Assembly: GCA_020466095.1 (NCBI GenBank)
Contig: CM035807.1
Location: forward strand, 37,012,114-37,076,113
DNA length: 64,000 bases
Direction of reading: 5' to 3'
Origin: Chlorops oryzae
Taxonomy: Eukaryota; Arthropoda; Insecta; Diptera; Chloropidae
Below, piece by piece: positions 51,701-57,530 of this stretch (the first letter of the stretch is position 1; the number at the start of each line of letters is the position of its first letter). The notes below the pieces were generated by a model. The model was not told where the DNA came from. It did no database searches and saw only the letters and a program-made list of their open reading frames with translations. The translations under genes and the position numbers were made by a program.

Positions 51701-52549
51701 TTTTCCGAGTCCTCCCACGATATTGAGCATAACAACAACTACAAGTACAAAAACCACATCAAGGAACGTTTTAACCATGAATTACACGATGAAGAATCGA
51801 CCAGTGATCATTGTCCGGCGCCAACACTTTTGCAAAGTGAACACTCACACGCGCATTCCGACCACTCTCATGATGGCACCGAACCAGAAATAGCACCAAT
51901 CATTGCAAAAAAACGTAAGCTGGCCGAAGCAGCAAGCAGTTTAAACGACTGTTGTGCCGTAGACAACCACGACGCTCTGACGTTGCCCTCAAGGGGCACC
52001 ACCGTCCCAAATGTATTAGCGGCCGGTCTGGCAGAGCGCAAAGAAAAATTGACTTCTTTTGCATTTAGCGATATCAAAACAGAACTTAACTCCAACTCAC
52101 CACCGAACAGTTTGGTGCCTACTTCCAAAGCACAATGTAGCCCAGCAACGACAACAGTCGTAGCGCCACCGCCAGCCGCTACCACACTTGCGCACACGCG
52201 CTCATTTGCAGTGCCAATTTTTGCATTGCATGCCCAAGGCACCTACTACGTGCCACTCAACGTCGACTACAACGTGTTGCTGCCGTTTCTTAATGGAATT
52301 GACCTGCTGGACAAGAATTACACTTCGATGCCAGTGGTCCATCCGATAAATATCAACGTGAATTTCATGCCAACAATGCCAGCATCGCTCCTAGCTGCTG
52401 CAGCAACAGCAGCTGCAGTTGCAGCTGGTAAGCAACAACCAACTCCAGCCGTTTTGAACGGTAACGGTTCAACAACAACAACAACAACAACGGCGGCGGC
52501 GGCGGCAGCAGCAAAGGCAAAACTGGAAGCCATTACAAATGGATGGTGA
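16916..52549 (+). CDS. cwo: Clockwork orange, bHLH-Orange circadian repressor (four exons)
   Basis: Join 16916-16974, 49914-50037, 50311-50632 and 51132-52549: 1923 nt, 640 residues plus stop. CWO is a nuclear basic helix-loop-helix Orange protein that binds E-boxes and represses CLK/CYC targets in the fly circadian loop. The protein opens [12 protein letters not shown] and passes through [14 protein letters not shown] and RRNKTSR. The bHLH (about residues 62-118, with EKRRRDRMN and [17 protein letters not shown]) and the Orange domain (about 128-168, [19 protein letters not shown]) follow. A long His/Ser-rich linker leads to a conserved C-terminus ([20 protein letters not shown], then [11 protein letters not shown]) and a final Trp. 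All introns are GT-AG and the phases agree. The first ATG has A at -3 and G at +4. Intron 1 (32.9 kb) is filled with transposons. Identity is by recognition of fly CWO; no search was run. Confidence 0.95.
16975..18335. other. Proximal intron 1 of cwo, no transposon recognised
   Basis: About 1.3 kb of intron between exon 1 and the AT microsatellite. It is one of the few parts of intron 1 in which I see no repeat family, and it holds the E-box cluster. Retained single-copy sequence would fit an enhancer. Confidence 0.45.
17667..18207. promoter_or_regulatory. cwo: E-box cluster at the start of cwo intron 1
   Basis: CACGTT at 17667-17672, CACGTT at 18066-18071, CACGTC at 18076-18081, CACGTT at 18162-18167 and a canonical CACGTG at 18202-18207. 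The last four fall within 142 bp. Closely spaced CACGTG/AACGTG sites are typical of CLK/CYC-bound clock enhancers, and cwo is a known CLK target. Binding here is an inference. Confidence 0.5.
18340..19256. repeat. Long AT microsatellite/minisatellite
   Basis: About 0.9 kb made only of A and T except for a few bases. The edges are (AAT)n runs; the middle is a period-8 array of AATATAAT with slips to AATAAT and ATAT. A 305-codon minus-strand frame of Ile/Leu/Tyr is a by-product of the repeat. It starts about 130 bp after the E-box cluster of cwo intron 1. Confidence 0.95.
19257..20257. other. Intron 1 sequence with a SINE and nothing else recognised
   Basis: Apart from the SINE at 19582-19778, no gene, TIR element or conserved motif was seen. 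Confidence 0.4.
19582..19778 (-). mobile_element. tRNA-headed SINE, copy 2
   Basis: On the minus strand the tRNA-like head has TAGTTGGTTGA (19766 to 19756) as A box and GGATTCAGCTCC (19727 to 19716) as a weak B box. The body ends GGCAGCCACACTAACCTAACC with a repeated AACCT tail. The tail matches 10771 and 28441. Confidence 0.55.
20258..21552 (-). mobile_element. Helentron/HINE-like element, family 1, with nested insertion
   Basis: The minus-strand element has the GTCAGGCTCGCCTGAC hairpin and TTACTTGTT tail at its 3' end (20258 side) and TATACCCGACACACTCTG at its 5' end (21552 side). The GTCY tract is at 20962-21040. It is split in its 5' part by the CCCTGCAG element at 21116-21494, exactly inside the word CTGGGTGTTAC. 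Confidence 0.75.
21116..21494. mobile_element. CCCTGCAG-type TIR element, copy A
   Basis: The ends are CCCTGCAGGAA and its complement. Flanks are GT on both sides (21114-21115 and 21495-21496). Joining the host sequence with one GT restores the word found in intact family-1 elements, which supports a 2-bp target duplication. The interior is rich in internal inverted words (GTCAATAG, TATTGACA). No coding frame. Confidence 0.65.
21625..22170 (-). mobile_element. Two truncated Helentron-like family-1 copies in tandem
   Basis: Copy one (about 21625-21908) and copy two (about 21916-22170) each contain the hairpin end and the ATACCCGACACAG/ATACCCGATACAG block, then break off in the CCACGCCCAC region. 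Both lack the microsatellite end. They lie head to tail beside the full copy at 20258. Confidence 0.6.
22171..23294. other. Intron 1 sequence, nothing clear
   Basis: No gene. A small hairpin at 23006-23063 has TAGGGATTCC and GGAATCCCTA ends, and a related GACTAGGGAATCC word occurs at 27927. This may be a tiny MITE remnant. Confidence 0.35.
23295..23917 (-). mobile_element. Helentron/HINE-like element, family 1, complete ends
   Basis: Both diagnostic ends are present, and the (GTCY)n tract at 23716-23785 is long and regular. It contains the usual CCACGCCCAC and GACCCTAGTACTGGAGGTAC blocks. It is close in sequence to the copies at 3178 and 20258, suggesting fairly recent spread. Confidence 0.75.
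23918..25660. other. Intron 1 sequence, nothing recognised
   Basis: No open frame with family resemblance and no TIR pair was seen in this AT-rich stretch. Confidence 0.4.
25661..25798. mobile_element. Short TIR element (ATGGGTATTCATT type)
   Basis: The left end ATGGGAATTCATTCGA and following TCGAAGGAGTGAACTC are matched by the complement of the right end (ATGGGTATTCATTGAGAC, TCGAACATAGTGAAC). Length is 138 bp; AAT borders both ends. The left-right identity is imperfect. Confidence 0.5.
26505..26826 (+). mobile_element. Partial copy of the TGACAGACAT TIR element
   Basis: It shares ordered blocks with the right half of 43627-44135: CGAAATGCATGAAAT, TTTTGAGATAA, TTATCAGCTGTTTTA, the CATTGTAGTG block and the terminal CACCATATGTCTGTCA. 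The left TIR is missing. Confidence 0.55.
26900..27345 (+). pseudogene. C-terminal end of a non-LTR retrotransposon ORF2, remnant
   Basis: From 27134 one frame reads [17 protein letters not shown], then CRFC...HILCDC and PPLVRR. This is the zinc-binding C-X2-C...H-X3-C-type end that follows the RNase H or RT part in several LINE-type elements. Upstream the frame changes at about 27120; 26914-27120 may be the preceding segment (KWLKASQKI). No RT is present, so this is a 5'-truncated dead copy. Confidence 0.6.
27350..27640 (-). repeat. Dispersed repeat R, copy 2
   Basis: This is the inverted counterpart of 1344-1632, starting at GACCAGTTTGGAACTAGACC and ending at the GCACTACCAAAGCAC block. It abuts the retrotransposon fragment 26900-27345. 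Confidence 0.55.
27641..28440. other. Intron 1 sequence, nothing recognised
   Basis: No supported gene or repeat end. Confidence 0.4.
28441..28533 (-). mobile_element. Tail fragment of the tRNA-headed SINE
   Basis: It contains GTGTGGCTGCCACCAAGGGT and the following CACATGGGC...GTTGTGATA block in common with 19600-19670. The tRNA-like head is missing. Confidence 0.5.
28625..28740 (-). mobile_element. Degenerate 5' end of a family-2 Helentron-like element
   Basis: The words GATCCTGGTGATGAATAT, CGAGCTTAGTTCTAGCTGTTA and GCTGGGTA match the family-2 start in inverse orientation. The microsatellite and 3' end are absent. Confidence 0.4.
29270..29791 (-). mobile_element. Degenerate Helentron-like family-1 element
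   Basis: It has a mutated tail side (AAGCAAGGGTGTTATAGTCG at the left) and a mutated 5' side ending in CATCGGGTATA at the right; the GTCY tract is eroded (29664-29690). The central part is unrelated, so it is an old or chimeric copy. Confidence 0.45.
29835..30290 (-). mobile_element. Truncated Helentron-like family-1 element
   Basis: The hairpin end (GTCAGGCGAGCCTGAC) and the ATACCCGACACAGGC block are intact. The sequence stops in the second CCACGCCCAC segment, so the microsatellite end is missing. Confidence 0.65.
30416..31064. mobile_element. CCCTGCAG-type TIR element, copy B, carrying a nested hAT MITE
   Basis: The ends are CCCTGCGGTAAT (left) and the complement of CCCTGCAGTAAT (right), with GA on both flanks (30414-30415, 31065-31066). 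The interior aligns inversely with 42212-42575, except for the 229-bp hAT MITE at 30568-30796. The right part (ATGTTAAAAAG...GGGGACTAGT) is also shared with the right end of 48654-49610. Confidence 0.65.
30568..30796. mobile_element. hAT-type MITE with perfect 8-bp target duplication
   Basis: The ends CAGTGATGGCCAA and the complement of CAGTGTCGGTCAA fit hAT TIRs. ATGTAAAT flanks it directly on both sides (30560-30567, 30797-30804). The related copy at 42212-42575 carries the uninterrupted sequence at the same place, an empty-site proof. No coding frame. Confidence 0.88.
31065..31759. other. Intron 1 sequence, nothing firm
   Basis: Only the TTTGAGTTGTGCC motif shared with 15071 stands out (about 31600). 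Confidence 0.35.
31760..32765 (-). pseudogene. RNase H and C-terminal end of a non-LTR retrotransposon, with 3' UTR
   Basis: Read on the minus strand from about 32765: an RNase H-like segment ([17 protein letters not shown]), a frame change near 32650, then [13 protein letters not shown] zinc-binding end [19 protein letters not shown] follows and the stop is near 32130. About 350 bp of 3' UTR follow and end in an (ATT)n run at about 31770-31785. RNase H plus this Cys/His end fits I, R1 or LOA-type LINEs. EN and RT are missing: the usual 5' truncation. Internal stops show that it is dead. Confidence 0.7.
32806..32977 (+). mobile_element. 3' fragment of a family-2 Helentron-like element
   Basis: It keeps GACGCTGGGTATT, the AAAGTCGG...CCGACTTT hairpin and CTTTCTTACTTGTT. 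The 5' part is missing. Confidence 0.65.
32978..33970. other. Intron 1 sequence, nothing recognised
   Basis: No gene or repeat end supported. Confidence 0.4.
33979..34147. mobile_element. hAT-type MITE with perfect 8-bp target duplication
   Basis: The inverted ends are CAGGGCTGTCC...AAACT-type on both sides. TTTTAAAG is duplicated directly at 33971-33978 and 34148-34155. The interior pairs further (GGCTCGCGAGC, GAGCCAC). Length is 169 bp; no coding capacity. Confidence 0.88.
34640..34985 (+). mobile_element. Family-2 Helentron-like fragment
   Basis: It contains a short (GTCY)n tract, TCCGAAACGGCTGGACCAAC and GGCACACAGGTATATCGGGA, and CCACGCCCAC blocks. Both terminal parts are missing. Confidence 0.6.
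34986..36044. other. Intron 1 sequence with one canonical E-box
   Basis: No gene recognised. CACGTG lies at 35541-35546, about 14 kb upstream of exon 2; a single site in 1 kb has little weight. Confidence 0.35.
36045..36846 (+). mobile_element. Helentron/HINE-like element, family 2, complete ends
   Basis: 5' TATACCCAGCGTAAGCAGGG, core CTTGATCAGGATC, a very short GTCY tract (36182-36195), 3' ACGCTGGGTATT, hairpin and CTTTCTTACTTGTT are all present. The middle differs from the 1943 copy around 36400-36560. Confidence 0.72.
36950..37624 (+). mobile_element. Old family-1 Helentron-like remnant
   Basis: Only the end is clear: a decayed hairpin (GTCTGGCTCACCTGAC) followed by TATAACACCTTTACTTGTT. 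A GTGGGCGTGTC word near 37094 is the usual internal block. The left border is a guess. Confidence 0.4.
37721..38025 (-). mobile_element. Family-2 Helentron-like remnant
   Basis: The minus-strand copy keeps the tail and hairpin side (ACAAGTAAGAGAGCTTAAGTCG), CGATCCTGATCAAGAAT and GGAGCTTTGTTCTAGCTATT. Most of the middle is deleted. Confidence 0.55.
38490..38752. repeat. Inverted repeat
   Basis: CGAGTTAACTCATTTTGAT and the following TTTAGCTTAGAATTTTTAAA at 38498-38540 recur inverted at about 38700-38745 with a few differences. Possible foldback MITE; ends and target duplication not defined. Confidence 0.5.
38914..39833 (-). mobile_element. Helentron/HINE-like element, family 3
   Basis: Minus strand: 5' TATACCTTTTCCGAAGGAAAG, a (GTCT)n tract at 39655-39702 and the CTTGATCAGGGTGAC core. 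At the 3' end the inverted subterminal GGAAAAGGTA is followed by a hairpin ATCGGCTTAGCCGAT and CTTCTTTACTTGTT. The sequence differs from families 1 and 2 but the plan and tail are the same. Non-coding. Confidence 0.72.
39834..40590. other. Intron 1 sequence with a 62-bp palindrome
   Basis: The palindrome is listed separately. GGTAGTTACCAGGT-like words recur around 40197 and, inverted, near 41505, suggesting that 40593-41494 was inserted into a larger repeat. Confidence 0.35.
40226..40287. repeat. Near-perfect 62-bp palindrome
   Basis: Arms ATAGCATGTCCTCACTAT and their complement, with inner GGC/GCC and AAATTACGTAATTT centre. It would fold as a long hairpin; no target duplication defined. Confidence 0.7.
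40791..40862 (+). other. tRNA-like module 1 of T2
   Basis: A box TAGCTCAGTTG (40798-40808) is a full consensus match. B box GGTTCTATCCC starts at 40842, 44 bases later. A D-stem and most of a T-stem (CCGGG/CCCTG) can form; the acceptor stem cannot. A degenerate tRNA or Pol III promoter cassette. Confidence 0.6.
41100..41170 (+). other. tRNA-like module 2 of T2
   Basis: A box TAGCGTAATGG (41107-41117) and B box-like GGTTCAAGGCT (41151-41161) are 44 bases apart. The anticodon-arm region folds as TTCGC/GCGAA with only three loop bases, so it cannot be a working tRNA. Confidence 0.55.
41497..42211. other. Intron 1 sequence with two facing B box-like words
   Basis: AGTTCGAATCC at 41804-41814 (plus) and AGTTCAAATCC at 42064-42054 (minus) resemble B boxes facing each other, as in T1. 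No convincing A box for the first and no TIR could be set. Confidence 0.3.
42212..42575. mobile_element. CCCTGCAG-type TIR element, copy C (right end lost)
   Basis: It begins CCCTGCAGTAATATGGACTG and is the inverted, hAT-free counterpart of copy B. Shared words include GACTAGTCCGCAAAACGGC and CCGGCTAGCCGAATTTGATG. The far TIR is missing after GTTGGCTCAG. It holds the empty site for the hAT MITE at 30568. Confidence 0.65.
42576..43626. other. Intron 1 sequence, nothing recognised
   Basis: No gene or element end supported. Confidence 0.4.
43627..44135. mobile_element. TGACAGACAT TIR element, possible TAA target duplication
   Basis: The ends TAGCACTGACAGACATA and the complement of TAGCATTGACAGACATA are flanked by TAA (43624-43626 and 44136-44138). 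Internal ACACCAT and CTATAGACTT words are repeated in both orientations. A partial second copy is at 26505-26826. Confidence 0.6.
44136..44915. other. Intron 1 sequence, nothing recognised
   Basis: No gene. GGGGGTGGCAAGCCGGGC/GCCCAGGGCGGC words near 44342-44380 form local inverted repeats without clear borders. Confidence 0.35.
44916..45071. mobile_element. hAT-type MITE with perfect 8-bp target duplication
   Basis: TIRs CAGTGCCGTAGCAA are perfect inverted copies. AATCAAAC is duplicated at 44908-44915 and 45072-45079. The middle is a run of TTTTTCCCC(C)...ACGCA repeats. Length is 156 bp. Confidence 0.9.
45146..45634. mobile_element. hAT-like element filled with ATTCGC repeats
   Basis: Ends TAGTGATGCTGCGAAT and the complement of TAGTGATGTTACGAAT. 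Flanking octamers CTGTCTAA and CAGTCTAG agree at six of eight positions, a decayed duplication. Inside both ends are irregular arrays of GCATTC/ATTCGC (45160-45245 and 45535-45605). No coding frame. Confidence 0.6.
45635..46156. other. Intron 1 sequence, nothing recognised
   Basis: No supported feature. Confidence 0.4.
46157..47349. mobile_element. hAT-like non-autonomous element, 1.19 kb
   Basis: TIRs TAGGGATGTTCCGA are matched at both ends (right TCGGAACATCCCTA). Octamers ATAATAGC and ATACTAGC flank it, seven of eight alike. CCGACTAGTCGG-type words recur next to both TIRs. No transposase frame was found, so it depends on another element. Confidence 0.75.
47455..47965. repeat. Polypyrimidine tract rich in CTGTCT/CTCTCT
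   Basis: About 500 bp almost all C and T on the plus strand, an irregular CTGTCT/TCTCTC microsatellite. The 173-codon Ser/Leu frame across it is a repeat artefact. It lies 1.9 kb before cwo exon 2. Confidence 0.9.
48184..48558. mobile_element. TIR element holding a second TIR element
   Basis: Outer ends AAGCTAGAAACAGTCGCCGC and their complement; the match continues through GTATC. Inside, 48299-48527 has its own inverted ends sharing GTGATTGGATTCCC and facing TTCCCC runs. Target duplications were not resolved. Confidence 0.6.
48299..48527. mobile_element. Nested GTGATTGGATTCCC TIR element
   Basis: The left end GGGCATGTGATTGGATTCCC and the complement of the right end (GTGTGTGATTGGATTCCC) pair. 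A second local palindrome CCCCAAATTTTGGGG sits inside. Non-coding. Confidence 0.55.
48888..48959 (+). other. tRNA-like module 1 of T4
   Basis: A box TAGCGTAAAGG (48895-48905) and B box GGTTCGATCCC (48939-48949) are 44 bases apart. The B box matches the consensus at ten of eleven positions. The acceptor stem does not pair. Confidence 0.6.
49210..49281 (+). other. tRNA-like module 2 of T4
   Basis: A box TAGCGTAATGG (49217-49227), identical to module 2 of T2 and T3, and B box-like GGTTCGAGGTT at 49261, again 44 bases on. The anticodon-loop region reads TTACCAA, but its stem is poor. Confidence 0.55.
49914..50037 (+). CDS. cwo: cwo coding exon 2
   Basis: The acceptor ends ATCATTATAG at 49913; the donor GTAAAT starts at 50038. 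It encodes [15 protein letters not shown] through [12 protein letters not shown], almost identical to fly CWO before the bHLH. It joins exon 1 in phase 2 and exon 3 in phase 0. Confidence 0.93.
50311..50632 (+). CDS. cwo: cwo coding exon 3 (bHLH and Orange domains)
   Basis: The acceptor is TTCAATGCAG at 50310; the donor GTACGT starts at 50633. It opens with [18 protein letters not shown], the basic region, carries the whole helix-loop-helix (residues about 62-118), then the Orange domain (about 128-168) and ends in EHCDEVMK. It leaves one base (A) for exon 4. A long frame from 50164 runs through intron 2 into this exon, but the first part is intron. Confidence 0.97.
50660..50941. mobile_element. 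MITE-like inverted-repeat element in cwo intron 3
   Basis: TGCGATAGTTCATCGCATAC at the left pairs with the complement of the right end, TGCGATGGTTCATAGCATGC. An internal copy of GGTATGCGATG lies at 50697 and 50754. Target duplication not seen. It makes up over half of the 499-bp intron. Confidence 0.5.
51132..52549 (+). CDS. cwo: cwo coding exon 4 (C-terminal two thirds)
   Basis: The acceptor is CGCTTTTTCAG at 51131; two bases complete Ser, then [20 protein letters not shown]. The exon has the conserved [17 protein letters not shown], a His/Ser-rich stretch ([20 protein letters not shown]), [14 protein letters not shown] (a likely nuclear localisation signal) and the YYVPLNVDY block. Near the end are runs of Thr and Ala from ACA and GCG repeats, with the stop at 52547-52549. 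The final Trp matches fly CWO. Confidence 0.96.
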
Positions 52550-53003
52550 ATTAGAAGAACAAAAAGAAGGCGCTCACCGCCCTTCTAAACGGAACAACTA
52601 CCTCAAACTTCTGTGAGAAATCATGAAATGGTTTTATAGATTATAAATTTTGATCTAAACATAGCATCAAATGCAAGAATGTTATTGCCCGTTGCGGCTT
52701 TAAATGATTGGAGAAAAAAATATTTAAATGTGCTTTTAAAAGACAATTAAGCAGAAAATAATGAGGGATTTCGATGCATTTGATATTTTAAACACATAAA
52801 CCTTCAGAAAAATAAGTAAAAATAAATTCAAAGGATCTCGCGCCCTTTTCCTTGCTGCGCTTCTACATATTCAATTTCTTATGTATATCCAATAACATGT
52901 GCAAGAAAGTAGAAAAAAAACTTTATGCGACATATTTAAAAAACGAAATCGCAGCCATTATTGAGCTTCGAACACAACTTTTTCCACCGTCTAGACTCTA
53001 GAC
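52550..53003 (+). terminator. cwo: cwo 3' UTR and candidate polyadenylation signal
   Basis: AATAAA at 52821-52826, 272 bp after the stop, is the first canonical signal I found. A further AATAAA lies at 53485-53490. The true end is not shown by sequence alone. Confidence 0.45.
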
Positions 53004-53252
53004 CAGTGATGGGCACAACAACACTATTACACTTTTGCTTGTGCTGCCAACGAATGCACTGACAGAAATTTTGCATGATACAGACAACGAAGGAAACTTA
53101 AGGATGCTCTTTGTTTTCATTACTATTAATTTTCATAAAATTTCGCTCTGTGCATAAGCATGCGATGTTACTCCGTCGCTGTCTACTCTACGAACGTGTG
53201 TAAATACATGTGATACGACAGAGCACAAATGTGCCAAGCCTGCCCATCACTG
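53004..53252. mobile_element. hAT-type MITE just after cwo
   Basis: The TIRs CAGTGATGGGCA are perfect at both ends and extended by GGCACA-type words. Flanking octamers CTCTAGAC and CTAAAAAC agree at five of eight, an eroded duplication. Length is 249 bp. It would lie in the 3' UTR if the distal AATAAA at 53485 is used. Confidence 0.75.
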
Positions 53253-53958
53253 CTAAAAACATACATATACATATACCTTCATATAAGATGCTACTTGTCA
53301 GGATATTGCATTAAGACATAATTTATTGCGCAATACTGAACTATTTTGCCAATATTGGAAGTAAGTTCAAACAATTCCATAAAGCCATCTTGGGCTCATT
53401 ACAACAAATTACAACTTTCATGTACTAGGAATCTTAGGTTTGATGTTTTTCACTTCGGCGGTTGAAGAAGCTTTTTCGATTTCGAATAAATTTTTGTCAA
53501 ATTAAATGCACTCTTACTTTAGCCATTTCTTAGAAATCGCACCAAGGAAATAGAATTGAGACTAAAACAGCGGTCCAGACTTTGACATAACAATTTGCTT
53601 TGTGTGAAGGCGATGATATGCAACATTATTTTTAAACATGCATTTGTTACTCCAACTCTAGTGATACAGAGAGTGTCATGAACAAAAAATCTCTAAAAAG
53701 CCTAAGCTATAAAAAATCATTTTTTTCTTTCCACGAGCTGCAACACATCACTAGCTCAGTCTTTTTGCAATGCCGGAAGCACGGACAATGAAACATTTTG
53801 TTTGAAAAAGCATTTGTGATTTAATTAACTATGTGCATTGAAATTCAAAACAAAAGTGTAATAATGCTTTCTAACTGCAGCAATTACATAAAATAATGTT
53901 TTTCTATAAATTAACTTTTCATTACATTCATTTTTAGCTGAACACTTTTCCACACCCG
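53253..53958. other. 3' flank of cwo, nothing recognised
   Basis: Possible distal 3' UTR; no gene or repeat end supported. Confidence 0.4.
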
Positions 53959-54266
53959 CCAGCGGCCAAAATGCTGCTTACAGAAGCCATGAACCGCAAC
54001 ACATCTCGTAGGCTGTAGGCGGTAATGCATACGACCTTATATACCACCTAGTATACTTTTGTTGGAGCGTGACCGTTTTTTAAGAATGAACGTTTACCAA
54101 CCCTACATAAAGTAAGGTTTTGGTAGGCAGTTCGCCTACAAACCCGTATACTTTGTAAGCTATGGTAGGCAGTTCGCCTACAATCTCGTATACTTTGTAG
54201 CTATTAATATTCAGGTCGCTTACAGTCTCGTATACTTTGTAGGCGGTAGGCACTGTTGGCCGCTGG
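53959..54266. mobile_element. TIR element with GTAGGCAGTTCGCCTAC tandem repeats
   Basis: Ends CCAGCGGCCAA and TTGGCCGCTGG are inverted. Inside, three units of about 55-60 bp repeat 'cgtatactttgta' with GTAGGCAGTTCGCCTAC hairpins (about 54115-54245). No clear target duplication. Confidence 0.5.
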
Positions 54267-55294
54267 GCCGAGTTATGCAATGTAATTCTCTTTAGTTTTT
54301 AAGCAGGCTTTAAAAATTGAATTTAATATTTTAAAACGATGATTAAGCATTTTTTAGTTTGTGTATCATTCCTTCAGCCACATAAAATCAATTTATGACA
54401 AGCTCACTACGGGAATATTTTTTGAAAACAAAAAGCTTGCGGCTGTTGTAAAAAGACTGTTGATTAGAAATTATTAAAAAAAAGGCTCTATTCTAAAACA
54501 AACCTTAATCTAAAGACTAACACAGTTTTATATGAAAAAAAAAAATCTTTAAAATACTAGGTTTTGTTGAAAAAAAAAAAAAAAATTAACCAAAAATTGT
54601 GGTTCATTAAGTTAAAGCAAAATCAAATAAATTAGTCGAAAACCACTAGTCAAATTCTGTGTTAACTTGAATGCGATTACAAATGTGCGCAATTCAATAG
54701 GCGAAAATGTGCAGAATTCAACACACGCAAATGTGAGTAATACATTAAGAATGAATTTTTATAATTATCCTACAGTTATGTCCACCTTAAGTGGGGTGTA
54801 ATTTTATGATAATTGTTACTTTTTATGTTTTCATATACATAAATACTTACTTCTAGATGAAATGTAATTTTTAAAAATTTTCAAATGCCGAGTAACTCAT
54901 GTCAAGAACAATTGTTAAATTTTAAAGTTTCATGTACTTCTTTCTTCTTGTTGCCTTTGTTTAAATATAAGATAATGGGAAGGTTGAATTTCAGTGAGAG
55001 ACTCAAGCCTTCAGAGATCAAAGAAATATTAGAATTAAAACAAAAAAGAGAAACCATTGAAGGTACATTTTCTTACAAAAGTACGCAAAGACTTAATATC
55101 AAAAGTACGAACATATTTCATGGCCCGGGAACAAAAACAGACCAGTGTCGACCAAAGCGATAAACAGGCACGGGTTCGATTAGTTAGTATTATAAATTCA
55201 AATACAAAATGAGCGGTTTCATTTAATGTGACAACTTTGTTTAAAAAATTAGCCTGATGAGGCAAAATCTCAAGATCGGTTTGATACCGCTTAA
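54267..55294. other. AT-rich flank, nothing recognised
   Basis: A 92-codon frame at 54885-55163 (contains FSERLKPSEIKEILELKQ) is not recognised and overlaps a 113-codon frame on the other strand. Confidence 0.35.
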
Positions 55295-55924
55295 CGAAGC
55301 CATACACGCTCAAATAAATTTGCAAATTTGCTTGCAAGCACGTTTGAGCACTTGATATACCTACACGCTCAAACAAAATGTCAAATATTTACTCAAATAT
55401 CAGTTGATTTTGCAGTTTGAAGAAGCAAATTCGGAAAGATGCCGATATATTAATTAAAAAATTTGTTCGAATAAGAAAATGATATTTTGAATTTATTTTT
55501 AAATTCGCCATGATTTTTAAATATATTTTATTTTCAAATTTTTAAAATTTAATTTTGTATTTTTGATATACTTATTTTTAATTTATTTTGTTTTGTTTAA
55601 ATAATTTTATTTTATTTTTACACTTTGCTGAAATATATTTCCTGCCGTGCCTCAATATTCGGAATTGACATTTTCCGAGAGGTGTTGGCTCTTCAACGGT
55701 CGGACTCAACTGAATTTTTACACTGCATATTTGCAAGCATCGCCATACACACTCAAAATTTTTCTCAAACACTAGGCCACACCTCCAAAAAATCCAAATT
55801 TTTTGATTTGGCTCAAATTTTAAGTCAAACATGAAACGATGCTTGCACAGAAGCGCCACACACGGTCAAATATTCTGTGCTTGCAAGCATGCTTGGAAAT
55901 TTATTTGAGCGTGTATGGCTTCGG
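55295..55924. mobile_element. TTAA-flanked TIR element, 630 bp
   Basis: Long inverted ends: CGAAGCCATACACGCTCAAA and its complement at the right, continuing through TAAATTT and CTTGCAAGCA. TTAA borders both sides (55291-55294; 55925-55928, with one extra G at the right TIR). TTAA targets are typical of piggyBac and Kolobok elements, but the TIR start does not match piggyBac. No transposase. Confidence 0.6.
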
Positions 55925-55928
55925 TTAA

Positions 55929-57530
55929 ATGCTTATAACCAAAATAAGTGTCTCTAAGTTAATATATAGAATACATCGCAATTATCGCTTTTGGCCTTGA
56001 CTTTATTGGAATTTTTTACCGAACAAAGTGAATCAGGATTTTATAATCATCAATTTTTTATTTTATCCTGCTTACGCAATTATTTGCTAACATAATGAAA
56101 ATCTGATGAAAATAGGATAATTAATCCTATTTGGTAAAACCAAAATCATTCAACCTACTACACAAGCAGATATTATAATGGTAGTTTTTATCTCAAAAAT
56201 GTTTGTATTATGAGTACATATAACAAAAACAAAAAAGGGAATTTTCAGGGTGTTACTATTTTAGACTTTTCTTTATATTTTGTTATCAAGAAAGCCTTCG
56301 GTCGAACACGGGCATAATTGCTAAGCGAAATTATAAAATATATTGTGTCAAGAGTTTGTTGCACAGTTTTCATTAGTCGGAATTAAATGCGGCAAAGTTT
56401 TGGTTATACAGTTCGTTAAAAGAGTACTTTTGTGAAGCTTTTCAATGTATAAATTTTGAAGAGTTTATTATGAATTGAGAAAACTTTGTACTTGATCAAA
56501 AACTTAAAATGCAAATTTTGTTATATGAAATTGAATATATATAAATAAATTTATAAAATCAATTAAAACTAGATTTGTCGATTCTTAGAATACGTATGAT
56601 TCTTTAGTTTTTCCTTGTATTCTTTCGGTTAAAGTGTTTCGACTTTTGTGATGGAAAAATCAAATTGAAAGCCATGTTCCAAGCTCCTTACAAATATCTT
56701 TACCAAGTATACATTCGATTCTGTAAAATCTGACTCTAATTGAAAAATAGAAGCATTCAAGTCAATAACTCGCACCTCGAAATAAATCAACAAAAAACTA
56801 ATTACAAACTACCTACGGTCATGTTTTGATGTTTTCCGGTGTTTTTTAAAACTGATGAAATAAATATTGCTCGATAATAACAATTATACACTTGTTTTTT
56901 ATTTTTATTTTTTTTTTTTTTGTTTTGTCAGATGGGTCTCAAAAACCACTTCGAGAATTTTGATAAAAAAAACAGTTCACTTCAAAAAAAAGTATGACCA
57001 TGTTTTGCAAATTTCAAAATAAACATTATTAACACACTTTAAGTCCTTTAGTCAAATATCTTTGATAACTATAAGCCAAAAAATCACTTGTTTGGAGATT
57101 GAGGTTGTGTTTTATTTCACACAGAATTTCGCTTTACTTTTCGATGTTACTTATGAATCCAACATTGTATTTAATTTCTAATGTATTACGTTATTAGTCT
57201 AATGTAAAGTAAGTTATCTATAATTATTATAACTAAATTAAAAATTATAGATACCTACGATAAATGTTATTAATATAAGCGATATTGTATAAATAAAAGT
57301 ATAATTGAATTAAATAGTTATCGACATTTTTAATTGAAAGTCTTTGTAGGGCTGCCCAACCATACTATATATTATGGTATCCTATTTTATTTCTGATCGA
57401 TATCCTTTATACAATCTTGGAACAATTAAGTATCCTAAAATACTTTATTTTTAATATATACGGCAGTTTTTACCAAACATACATCATGTAGTTCAAAAAA
57501 CCAAATGCTCAAAATTCTTATCGCTAAAAA
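55929..57530. other. AT-rich intergenic sequence
   Basis: No supported gene or repeat. The start of the jockey-type element may lie in the last 150 bp. Confidence 0.4.

Noticed and set aside
51868..52533. Minus-strand frames opposite cwo exon 4
   Set aside because: Shadows of the coding strand, with Ala/Val runs from the GCG/ACA repeats.
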